Positions 9,848 through 18,019 of a DNA stretch of 64,000 nucleotides are shown in pieces. Both the position numbers and the translations under genes were made by a program. The notes beneath the pieces were generated by a model. It searched no databases and was not told where the DNA came from. It saw nothing but the letters and a program-made list of their open reading frames with translations. This DNA is from Verrucomicrobiota bacterium (GTDB taxonomy: Bacteria; Verrucomicrobiota; Verrucomicrobiia; Verrucomicrobiales; Verrucomicrobiaceae): the NCBI GenBank assembly GCA_017301975.1, contig JAFLEI010000031.1, positions 1 through 64,000 of the forward strand, written 5' to 3'. Position 1 is the stretch's first letter. Each line of letters begins with the position of its first letter.

Positions 9848-10477
9848 ATGAAGCCTCTGCTCGCCCTCATCACCCTTCTGGTTTTACCTGCGCTGCTCCG
9901 TGCCGAAGACTCGGCGAATGAGCTCTTTCGCCAGGGGGTGGACTTATTCTTTGCGGGGAAGCCGAAGGAATCGGTGGAGGCTTTTGACAAGCTCATCGCG
10001 CTGGCACCGGAGTCGAAGCCGCAGCTCTGGCAGCGGGGGCTTTCGCTGTACTATGCGGGTGATTTCAAAGGGGGGCGCGAGCAGTTTGAGGTGCATCAAA
10101 CGGTGAATGGAAACGATGTGGAGAATGCGGCGTGGCATTTTCTTTGCATCGCCAAAGGGGAGGGCGTGGAGGCGGCGAGGAAGGTGTTTATTCCCATCGA
10201 GGGGGACAGCCGGATTCCGATGAAGCAGGTGCACGAGCTCTTTGCCGGAAAGGGCAGCGAGGAGGCTGTACTGAAAGCGGCCGAGGAGGGTGATGGGGAA
10301 CGCCTGCGCAACCACCGCTGCTACGCGCACTTGTATCTGGGTCTCTTCTTTGAAGCGACGGGCGATGATGTGAAGGCCAAGGCACACATGCTTAAGGCTG
10401 CGAAGGATTTTTCCATGGACCACTACATGGGGCGCGTGGCGCAGGTGCATGTGAAGATCCGTGGGTGGGACAAGTAG
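9848..10477 (+). CDS. Exported TPR-type protein
   Basis: A 209-residue protein with a signal peptide (MKPLLALITLLVLPALLRA, cleavage before EDSANE). The mature N-terminal part reads as tetratricopeptide helices: FRQGVDLFFAGKPKESVEAF, then a second repeat with LWQRGLSLYYAGDFKGGREQF, and a final one, HLYLGLFFEATGDDVKAKAH. TPR domains bind partner proteins; no catalytic motif is visible. Start at ATG 9848 is set by the signal peptide. It runs convergently with the kinase gene, whose end is 16 bp away. The function is unknown beyond a periplasmic scaffold role. Confidence 0.75.
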   Translation: MKPLLALITLLVLPALLRAEDSANELFRQGVDLFFAGKPKESVEAFDKLIALAPESKPQLWQRGLSLYYAGDFKGGREQFEVHQTVNGNDVENAAWHFLCIAKGEGVEAARKVFIPIEGDSRIPMKQVHELFAGKGSEEAVLKAAEEGDGERLRNHRCYAHLYLGLFFEATGDDVKAKAHMLKAAKDFSMDHYMGRVAQVHVKIRGWDK

Positions 10478-10492
10478 GGGGCCTGCCGCAGA

Positions 10493-13435
10493 TCAGCGAA
10501 ACGGATTGTAGGACAGGCGCGTGAGGCGAATGCGGGCGTCCCTGGCGCCAGGCTTGGAGGGGCCGAGGTTTTCGATGAGCCCGCAATTCTTGCGGGTGGC
10601 GAAGGCAAGGATGGCTGGGGACTGATCTCGCACGAGGGTGGAGCCGCCGGCAGCAGGAATGGAGGCGTAGGCTTTGACCAGGGCCTTGGCGAGCTGCCGG
10701 TCGTCCAGCTCCAGCCAATCAGCGCCCGCAGGCAGGGCATGAGGCACGGGCACGGCGGAGCCCTCAAAGAAGCGCAGCGCGACCCCGCCGTCCGCATCCA
10801 GCTCCACCATGAAGTCCGCGCGGAGCGCATGCAGCCAGGCGATGTCTTCGGGGGTGAGGGCCCCCGGGCTGGTCTGGAGACGCTCATGCAGTGCTTTGGG
10901 AGGCTCAATGAGGTAGCTCATATTCAGGCTGGCCAAGCAGCGGGTGCCTGCCTGCGGCGCAGGCAGCACCAGTTCCAGCGGCAAAGCTTCCGATGTCCGT
11001 TGGGAGACGGTGAAACGCAGGTCAGGCATGGCCTTTTCGCTCCTGACCGAAACCTCTTCTTCATCGCGTGTCAGCTGCAGCAATCCCTTCAGCGGATGGC
11101 GGGTTTCGTCATCCCGCAGGCCGGGTAGTTTGAGCGAGGTCGTGCGAAGGTGAGTCGGGAGTTTTAGAGAGCCCTGGGGCCGGGTGTGGCTGTAGCCGTG
11201 GATGAAGAGACGGAGGTTTATCTGGCGCTCCACATGGCGGGCGAAGCGGGGCTCATAGGGCGTAAGGGGCGGCCCGGAAAGGATCGGCTGCGGCGCGCGC
11301 GCGGGCGCGGGCGCGGTGGGCTGGCTCCGGGCCGGAGGCGAGGGTTCGGCGATTTTAGGCGAAGGCGGGAGTTTGCGGATCATGAGAGCGTACATGACCA
11401 CCAGCAGCGCTGCAAAGGCCACCCCGCCGGCCATGGCGAAGGCGGTACGTGGTCGTGGCTGGGAGTGGAAGATGGCCGTTCCCGTGGTGACCGCACTGGG
11501 GCGCGGCAGGGTGCGCATTTTTTTCCACAGCCAGAGCCAGCAGGCCACACAGGCGACCCCTGCGGCGCTGGCGGCTCCCGTGAGCAGGGCCGGATGGCGT
11601 GACAGATCCTCCACGACGCGCCCGTCCGGCAACGTGAGGTAGGAGAGGGAGAGATTCCTGACCGCCCCATAGAGGAGAAAAGTCAGGATGAGAAAGGCGA
11701 TATACAGGGGCAGCGCCAGAGCTGAGGCGCAGGCCAGCCCGAGGCCGAGGAGACGACCTTTGGAGCCACGGATGAGATTCACTGCGGCCCAGCCGAGGGC
11801 GCTGGCAATTGTGGCCAGGCAGCCCCAGAAGGTCAATCCCTGCACCATTCCGGCACTCCAGTCCATGCCGCTTTCATACGACACCCTGCGGCAAAGCAAG
11901 GCCAGCGCCCCGCAAAGCATGAAGAGAAGGAAGGCCAGCGGCAGGGCGCTCACGACCGCATGCCCTGAGGGCCTGCGCCTGGAGGGAGTGTCTGCATACG
12001 GCAGAGGCCGCCACTCCGGTATGGCGTAGGCCATGGGGGCGTAGGCATGCTCAAAGCGGAAAAGTCCGAGGCTGAAGAACAGCAGGGCCAAGCCGAACTC
12101 CAGGCTGATGACAGAACCCTGAAGCCAGTAATCCCGCAGCCATGAGAGTGCCTGACCCATGCCCCACAGACCTGCCAGTCGGAGGAGAATCCCGGCAATC
12201 TCTGTCGGGACGCGCGGCGGCATGATGAGCTGGCGGTAGCTGATGCGAGTCAGTCTGCGGGCATGGACGATGAGAACCCATGCGGCGATGAAGAAGAGCA
12301 GTGGCCTGTTCAGCCAAAGCGGAACGGTCACGCGCTTTCGGAAGAGCTCGGGTGTGCCGAGTCGGGCAATGCCATACCAGATGCACAGTCCGCCCGCAAT
12401 CCGGAGCAGCCAGGAGAACCAGCGCTGGTAGTTCTCCCGTGGGTAAACCTGCACCTCGGAGGTGGCGGCGGAAAGCGTGGCCAGGTGCTGCTGGAGCTCC
12501 TTCACGGTCTGGTAGCGCTGGGCGGGGTCCTGCTCCAGCGCGCGGCGCACGATCTCGTCAAGTCGTGTGTCGGTTCCGGCATCCTGCCGGGGCATCTGCA
12601 ACTGGCTGGAGGGCCGCTCCCCGGTGAGCAGTTCGTAGAGAACCACGCCGAGAGAGTAGATGTCCGCACGGTGATCGGCGGTGGCTGAGGCGGCGCGCTG
12701 CTCCGGTGCCATGTACTCCGGAGTGCCTGCCACCACGGTGCTGCGAGGGGCTGTGGAGGCGGCCTGCGCGTCATCCGCCGCAGCTTTTTCACTGCCCATC
12801 ATCTTGGCGATGCCGAAGTCGGCGATCTTCACGCGACCTGCTTTGTCCAGCAGGAGGTTCTCCGGCTTGATGTCGCGGTGCACGATGCCGTGCTCATGGG
12901 CGTATTGCAGGGCCTCGCAGATGGGCGGCACGATGGTGAGGGCCTGCTCCGGGGTGAGGTGGGAGCCGCGCATGGCCTGGCGGAGATTCACCCCGTCCAC
13001 AAACTCCATGAGGAGGTAGAAGAAGCCGCCCGACTCGCCGAAGTCATGCACGGTGACGATGTTCGGATGATTCAGCGCCGCGAGCGCCCGCGCCTCATGG
13101 GCGAAGCGCTCGGCAAAGGCGGCGTCCTTCTTCTGTTCGGGGGCCAGCAGCTTGAGCGCGACGAGGCGGCCCAGCGTTTTCTGCCGTGCCTTGTAAACCA
13201 CGCCCATGCCGCCGCGGCCGATGCATTCGAGGATTTCGAGCTGCGGGAAATGCGGTGCGAGCTCCTCGGGCGTGAGCGGCTTCTGCGGCGGGGCCACGGG
13301 CAGGGTGTCATCATGCGTGGGCCGCATGGCCACGTCCATGAGGCACACGGGGCAGAGGCCGGGCTGGTAGCCGGGGGGCAGCAGATCATTGCAGCGGGTG
13401 CAGTGGAGGCTGGAATCTGGGGAAGTCTGGCTCAT
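10493..13435 (-). CDS. Membrane Ser/Thr protein kinase with N-terminal zinc ribbon
   Basis: A 980-residue Hanks-type kinase. A zinc-ribbon-like CxxC pair (C12/C15 and C28/C31) is followed by the kinase domain: glycine loop GRGGMGVVYKA near residue 73, catalytic lysine K95, HRDIKPEN from 186, DFG from 206, and the activation-segment GTPEYMAPEQ. The kinase domain ends near residue 320. A very hydrophobic middle region with nine or ten membrane segments runs to about residue 700, and a ~260-residue C-terminal domain with a proline-rich linker presumably lies outside the cytoplasm. This layout is typical of PVC kinases, where the C-terminal part senses a signal. It lies 50 bp downstream of the ECF sigma factor gene, on the same strand, suggesting one operon in which phosphorylation tunes sigma activity (inference). 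Confidence 0.9.
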   Translation of the reverse strand: MSQTSPDSSLHCTRCNDLLPPGYQPGLCPVCLMDVAMRPTHDDTLPVAPPQKPLTPEELAPHFPQLEILECIGRGGMGVVYKARQKTLGRLVALKLLAPEQKKDAAFAERFAHEARALAALNHPNIVTVHDFGESGGFFYLLMEFVDGVNLRQAMRGSHLTPEQALTIVPPICEALQYAHEHGIVHRDIKPENLLLDKAGRVKIADFGIAKMMGSEKAAADDAQAASTAPRSTVVAGTPEYMAPEQRAASATADHRADIYSLGVVLYELLTGERPSSQLQMPRQDAGTDTRLDEIVRRALEQDPAQRYQTVKELQQHLATLSAATSEVQVYPRENYQRWFSWLLRIAGGLCIWYGIARLGTPELFRKRVTVPLWLNRPLLFFIAAWVLIVHARRLTRISYRQLIMPPRVPTEIAGILLRLAGLWGMGQALSWLRDYWLQGSVISLEFGLALLFFSLGLFRFEHAYAPMAYAIPEWRPLPYADTPSRRRPSGHAVVSALPLAFLLFMLCGALALLCRRVSYESGMDWSAGMVQGLTFWGCLATIASALGWAAVNLIRGSKGRLLGLGLACASALALPLYIAFLILTFLLYGAVRNLSLSYLTLPDGRVVEDLSRHPALLTGAASAAGVACVACWLWLWKKMRTLPRPSAVTTGTAIFHSQPRPRTAFAMAGGVAFAALLVVMYALMIRKLPPSPKIAEPSPPARSQPTAPAPARAPQPILSGPPLTPYEPRFARHVERQINLRLFIHGYSHTRPQGSLKLPTHLRTTSLKLPGLRDDETRHPLKGLLQLTRDEEEVSVRSEKAMPDLRFTVSQRTSEALPLELVLPAPQAGTRCLASLNMSYLIEPPKALHERLQTSPGALTPEDIAWLHALRADFMVELDADGGVALRFFEGSAVPVPHALPAGADWLELDDRQLAKALVKAYASIPAAGGSTLVRDQSPAILAFATRKNCGLIENLGPSKPGARDARIRLTRLSYNPFR

Positions 13436-13485
13436 ACCGGGTGCCTGACGTGCGGGAGGGAAACGGTTGCGAAAAAAGTTTCCCT

Positions 13486-14217
13486 TCAGCGGTTTCGCAG
13501 CGCAGCGAAGAGCACCTGCATCTCCTCGTCCACCGCAGATTCGTCCTCCAGCGTGGTGGCGATCTCTGCGCGCACGAGAGCCCGGAAACGCTGGCGCAGG
13601 CGGTGAGTGGCGGCTTTCAGCGTGTTCACATTCATGCCGAGGGATTCCGCCAGAGCGGCCTGTTCTCCGTGCGCGGCCTCGCCACTGAGCCAGGGCTGGA
13701 GGCGTTCAAACGCCGCGCCCTTGCCTTCGGCGGCCTGTTCCAGACGCAGGGCCTCCATCGCGCGACTGAGCACGGTGAGGGCCCATTCGCGATCAAAGGC
13801 CGCGTCGGGAGAAAGCTGGGAGGGGTCGGCGACCACGGGCGTTTCTTCATCCTCCATGGACAGGGGTGTCTCACCGCCGCCACGGCGCAGGCGCATGGCG
13901 GCCTCCCGGCGGTGGGAGAGGAAATGCTTTACGGCGCCGAGGAGGTAGGAGCGGAAGCGGCCGCGTGACTGCTCCGCCTGGGTGATGGAGCTGCCGGCCA
14001 GCACGGTGGCGAAGAAGTCATGCGCGAGATCACGAGCCTGCTCTTCCGCACGCCCCTCCCGGCGCAGGAAGGCGATCACCGGCGCGTAGTAGGTGGCGCA
14101 GAGCTGCTGCAAGGCCTCGCGGCCTTCGGTGGAAGGATCCCGCGCCAGGACCACGCGGCTCCAGCGCGTGGTGTGAAAGGAAGAGGCGGAGGCAAGCGGA
14201 GACATCGTGGAGAGCAT
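13486..14217 (-). CDS. ECF RNA polymerase sigma factor (planctomycete/verrucomicrobial type)
   Basis: A 243-residue ECF sigma factor. Region 2 is recognisable in YYAPVIAFLRR and ARDLAHDFFATVL; region 4 ends in LAESLGMNVNTLKAATHRLR, a helix-turn-helix for the -35 element. The linker between them is long and the shape (FHTTRWSRVV near the N-terminus) matches the Gob-type ECF group of planctomycetes and relatives. The ATG at 14217 is preceded seven bases upstream by AGGGA; a second ATG at 14205 has no such site. No anti-sigma gene follows; instead a zinc-ribbon Ser/Thr kinase does, as is common for this sigma group. Target promoters are unknown. Confidence 0.85.
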   Translation of the reverse strand: MLSTMSPLASASSFHTTRWSRVVLARDPSTEGREALQQLCATYYAPVIAFLRREGRAEEQARDLAHDFFATVLAGSSITQAEQSRGRFRSYLLGAVKHFLSHRREAAMRLRRGGGETPLSMEDEETPVVADPSQLSPDAAFDREWALTVLSRAMEALRLEQAAEGKGAAFERLQPWLSGEAAHGEQAALAESLGMNVNTLKAATHRLRQRFRALVRAEIATTLEDESAVDEEMQVLFAALRNR

Positions 14218-14510
14218 ATCTGCATCCCTGACGGATCGGAAGCCAATCGTTGCGGGGAAATGGAGTTTGAGAATCTCCATGAGACCTCGGGTGGACGAAA
14301 AAACTTGCAGTTTCCGGCATGCCTTTCACCTTGGTGATGCTTTCATCAGCACCCACCGATGGTTACTGCGGAAATATTTCGCAGTCAGACTTCACCACCG
14401 GATTGATTCGGGTGCCTCGGCAATCAAGCGCAGGAGTTCTGCCGCTGTTGCTGGTTTATCCGTGCTGACGGGAGCCTTGCTCAAAAACACAATACACGTC
14501 TCACATTATC

Positions 14511-15863
14511 ATGAGTGGACCTCTATACCGCGCCAAGCCCTTCTTCCAGGATTCAAACCATGGGAAGCTGCGTTTGAAAATGGACCTCGTTTCTGAAACG
14601 GATCCGCAGACAAACGAAGTCAAATATATCAAACATCCCGTTTTCTCGCTCGAAGAAACGCACACCGGCAAAGTGCTCTGGAAGCGTCAGTACGACTGGC
14701 GCAGAAATTATACCAAAGGTTTGTTTGTGTCTGACAGCGGCTGGTCGGTCCTGCATTTGGGCCGCGATAATCCACGCCTGCACGTCATCACTCCTGCTGG
14801 TGAGGAGGTACTGATCGTGGGCATTTACCATTCGTTGTGCTCACGGCCTGAGCGGCCTTCCCATTGGAGCGGCCCCTGGGATGTGTGGTCTGACGAGCAC
14901 GTATGCGTCTCGACGGCAGGCACCTTCTGGACGATGAACGCTCGGATCCGCTTTGAGCATGCCGGCCCGCAGATTTTCTTCATCTGCCGGACTGAGTGGG
15001 GACGCTACCTTGTCCTCGATTTGTCTGCAGCACGCGTGATGAGCGAGGCCGAAGCTTCACCCGAGTTGTCGGCCTTGCTGCGGCCCGTGGATCAGAGCTG
15101 GGCCTTGGAAATTTTGAAACAGGCCTGCCGCAGCCGTGCTGAACTTGAATGTGCCATTGAGCAGCGAGTGTATCCCGATCCATTGCCGGCGGAGATGGAT
15201 GAGCTTTATGACAATCTGGAGATCGCACTGCAGATCGTGCGACAGGACGGCGTCAAAGCGGCGGCGGAAGACCTCATGGAGTTACAGAACTTCCGGGGCC
15301 CCTTGTATGAGGGCGATATCGTGGCAGCCCCCGATGGGCAGCACGGAAAGTGTCATTATGATCCCGCGCGCGAATGGATTCACCTGACCATGCTCGCGAT
15401 CGGGGTGAAGCCAGCAGGCCTCGCGTTCAGGTGGTTTGGTCTGACCGATGCAGAAGCAGGGACGCCTTTTTTAGAACTGCCGGAGCGCATCCCAGACAGA
15501 GCACGACTGCTCAAGTCTCTGAAAGCTGGGATGAGAATCGACGAGGCTGTCAGGCTTGCGGGAGCGCCGGAGGCCATTCTGGGAAGATGGAATTTGCGGG
15601 ACGTCCTTCCCGACCTTCCTAAAGAGGAAGGGACGGAATACGAACGCTGGGAATATGATGATCTCGATGCCGATGGAAAGCCCGTCACCTGGGGCCTGCT
15701 GTGGAGGCTCTCTCATGTGGACCCCGTGCAGCAAGAGTCCGACGGGCCCCGGGCTCATGGCCTGCCTTCTGAAACGAAAGACAAGCGCCTTGCTGTGCTC
15801 ATCTCGGTCACACGCTTTGACTGGACGGATGCGTATCGCCAGATGCGTGAAAGGGGCTACTGA
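14511..15863 (+). CDS. Hypothetical protein, orphan
   Basis: A 450-residue soluble protein I do not recognise. There is no signal peptide and no membrane segment. The first ~180 residues are rich in Trp and beta-strand-like patches (WSVLHLGRDNPRLHVI, WSGPWDVWSD), suggesting a beta-propeller-like fold. Further on, LLKSLKAGMRIDEAVRLAG resembles the helical G-x-S/R-xxxV motif of small SmpA/OmlA-type domains. The region looks less GC-rich than its neighbours and there is no clear ribosome site ahead of the ATG, both compatible with acquisition. It stands alone between the sigma factor gene and a DUF1501 gene. Confidence 0.6.
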   Translation: MSGPLYRAKPFFQDSNHGKLRLKMDLVSETDPQTNEVKYIKHPVFSLEETHTGKVLWKRQYDWRRNYTKGLFVSDSGWSVLHLGRDNPRLHVITPAGEEVLIVGIYHSLCSRPERPSHWSGPWDVWSDEHVCVSTAGTFWTMNARIRFEHAGPQIFFICRTEWGRYLVLDLSAARVMSEAEASPELSALLRPVDQSWALEILKQACRSRAELECAIEQRVYPDPLPAEMDELYDNLEIALQIVRQDGVKAAAEDLMELQNFRGPLYEGDIVAAPDGQHGKCHYDPAREWIHLTMLAIGVKPAGLAFRWFGLTDAEAGTPFLELPERIPDRARLLKSLKAGMRIDEAVRLAGAPEAILGRWNLRDVLPDLPKEEGTEYERWEYDDLDADGKPVTWGLLWRLSHVDPVQQESDGPRAHGLPSETKDKRLAVLISVTRFDWTDAYRQMRERGY

Positions 15864-15991
15864 CGCCAGACTTCCCTGGGTGATGAGCCTTCCTTGCGCA
15901 TCATTGTGCCTGTCTTGGCAGAATGGGCCGGGGGCGTAACATGGCCCTCCTTCACATGGTAGATTTAGGAGTAATCCACTGAATCCGCACC

Positions 15992-17329
15992 ATGAAAATG
16001 CATCGTCTCTGCTCAGGCAATCACAGCAATCTCTTCACGACGCCCCAAGGTCGGCGTGATTTCCTGCAGGTGGGAGCCATGGCGGGGCTGGGGCTGACGC
16101 TGCCCAACTTGCTCAAGCTGCAGGCGGCGGATCTGGCGATGCCGGCGGTGGAGAGCTACAAGCCGATCGCCACCTCGATCATCCACATTTATCTGCCCGG
16201 CGGGATGGCGCAGCATGAGTCCTGGGATCCGAAGCCGTTTGCCTCGCCGGATTACCGGGGGCCTTTCAATCCCATCAAAGGGGTGACGGGGGAATTTGTG
16301 GGCGGGCAGTTTGCGAACATCGCGAAGATTTTGGACAAAATCACGCTGATCCGCTCCGTGACGCATGGCGAGGCGGCGCATGAGCGCGGCACGCACAACA
16401 TGTTCACCGGCTATCGTCCGAGCCCGGCGATCAAGTTCCCAAGTTTTGGCTCCATCATTTCGCATGAGCAAGGGCCAAGGAACAACCTGCCGCCGTATGT
16501 GGCTGTGCCGAACATGATCGCGCCGGATCAAGGCAGCGGGTATATGAGCAGCGCCTATGGGCCGTTTGCGCTGGGCAGCGATCCGGCGGACAAAGGGTTC
16601 ACCGTGCGCGATCTTGCCGCGCCGAAGGAGATCGACGCGAAGCGTTTCGACCGCCGCCGCAACCTGCTGTCTGCCGTGGACGAGCACTTTCGCACCACGG
16701 AAAAGTCCGACGGACTGAGTGCGATGGACAATTTTTATCAGGCGGCGTACAAGCTCATCAGCTCTGACAAAGCCCGCGAAGCCTTCAATCTCAGCGCTGA
16801 GCCCGACAAGCTGCGCGATGAGTATGGCCGCAATGCCGCCGGGCAGCGCTTCCTGCTCTCCCGCCGTCTGGTGGAGGCCGGGGTGCGCATGGTGTCTGTG
16901 AACTTTGGAAGCTGGGACCACCACTCGAATATCAAGGGTGCGTTTGAAAGCCAGGCTCCGCAGTTTGACGTGGCCTTTGCCCGTCTGATCAAGGACCTGG
17001 ATGAACGCGGCATGCTGGACACCACGCTGGTGCTTGTCAGTTCTGAATTCGGCCGGACACCGCGCATCAACAGCACGAATGGTCGTGATCACTACCCGCG
17101 TGTCTTCTCCGTGGCGATGGCTGGTGGCGGCGTGAAGAAAGGTTTTGTCTATGGCAAGTCCGACGCCCTGGGTGGCGAGCCGGATGAAAACCCCGTGGGG
17201 CCCGAAGACCTGGCCCGCACGATGTATCGCCTGCTGGGGATCAACGCGAGCAAGCGCATCGTGGTCGAGAATGTGCGTCCTGTGGACATCGTGAACGGCG
17301 GGCGGTTGCTCAATGAGGTGATCGCCTGA
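15992..17329 (+). CDS. Tat-exported DUF1501 protein
   Basis: A 445-residue DUF1501 protein. The N-terminus carries a twin-arginine motif (GRRDFLQVG) followed by a hydrophobic stretch, so it is predicted to be exported folded. Family landmarks present are IHIYLPGGMAQHESWDPK, the HGEAAHERGTHNMF region, SWDHHSN, and SSEFGRTP near the end with RDHYPR; these resemble the metal-binding frame of sulfatase/phosphatase-like enzymes. In planctomycetes and verrucomicrobia these genes normally sit beside DUF1549/DUF1553 cytochrome genes; none is here. The substrate is not known. The gene is followed by 111 bp and then the opgH pair on the same strand. Confidence 0.85.
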   Translation: MKMHRLCSGNHSNLFTTPQGRRDFLQVGAMAGLGLTLPNLLKLQAADLAMPAVESYKPIATSIIHIYLPGGMAQHESWDPKPFASPDYRGPFNPIKGVTGEFVGGQFANIAKILDKITLIRSVTHGEAAHERGTHNMFTGYRPSPAIKFPSFGSIISHEQGPRNNLPPYVAVPNMIAPDQGSGYMSSAYGPFALGSDPADKGFTVRDLAAPKEIDAKRFDRRRNLLSAVDEHFRTTEKSDGLSAMDNFYQAAYKLISSDKAREAFNLSAEPDKLRDEYGRNAAGQRFLLSRRLVEAGVRMVSVNFGSWDHHSNIKGAFESQAPQFDVAFARLIKDLDERGMLDTTLVLVSSEFGRTPRINSTNGRDHYPRVFSVAMAGGGVKKGFVYGKSDALGGEPDENPVGPEDLARTMYRLLGINASKRIVVENVRPVDIVNGGRLLNEVIA

Positions 17330-17440
17330 TGAGCAACGGAGCTTGAAAAAGTTCGATGCTGTAAAAACGGTGAAGGCGAGGAATCTCTTTTCACCGCATC
17401 AAATCTGCGCATTCTCCTGGCGGTTCCGATTAGAACCCCC

Positions 17441-18019
17441 ATGGAAGCAGTCAACATTCAGTTTGCCCCCGCGACAGGCACCGAAGAGGAGTGGAATGAG
17501 GCGTATGCACGCCTCGCCGATTACTTTCGCTCGTATCAGCTTCACAATCGAATCCGGCGTACGCAGTTGATTCTCGAAACGCTGCGCAATGCCTCCAAGG
17601 CGCATGCGAAGGATCCTTCGCGGACGCCGACGGCGCATTCCATCGAGCAGGCGCGGTTCATGCTGCGCGAGTGGCTGGGATCCATCTACAGCGATCTGAA
17701 TCTCAATGAAGCGCAGCTTGAAGCCACGGGGCGTCTGGGCTTCCACCTGGCGGGGGGACCGTCGCGCTGGCCGCAATTTTTCCTGGATGAGCAGAACATG
17801 CCTGACGACATGGCGGAGGCGATGCGCTCCGCCATTCGTACGTCCGGCCCTGGCATGCAGGTGAGCAAGATGACTCCGCGTGACATCGACCTGGGCATGT
17901 TCACGGACGTGGCGGACGACACTTTTGACCGCCTGGGCCGCCATCCCATTCTGCGCTACTCGGTGCTGGTGGTGATCATTGGCAGTGTGCTGGGCTACCT
18001 TTACTCCCTCTTCGGATGA
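17441..18019 (+). CDS. Small tail-anchored protein coupled to opgH
   Basis: A 192-residue protein: a mainly helical cytoplasmic part rich in Arg and Glu (RSYQLHNRIRRTQLI, WLGSIYSDLNLNEAQLEA) and one C-terminal membrane segment (YSVLVVIIGSVLGYLYSLF), so probably tail-anchored. Its TGA overlaps the opgH ATG (ATGA), which implies translational coupling and a shared job. It is not OpgG, the usual periplasmic partner of OpgH, and I do not recognise the family. A plausible role is a regulator or assembly partner of the glucosyltransferase. Confidence 0.7.
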   Translation: MEAVNIQFAPATGTEEEWNEAYARLADYFRSYQLHNRIRRTQLILETLRNASKAHAKDPSRTPTAHSIEQARFMLREWLGSIYSDLNLNEAQLEATGRLGFHLAGGPSRWPQFFLDEQNMPDDMAEAMRSAIRTSGPGMQVSKMTPRDIDLGMFTDVADDTFDRLGRHPILRYSVLVVIIGSVLGYLYSLFG

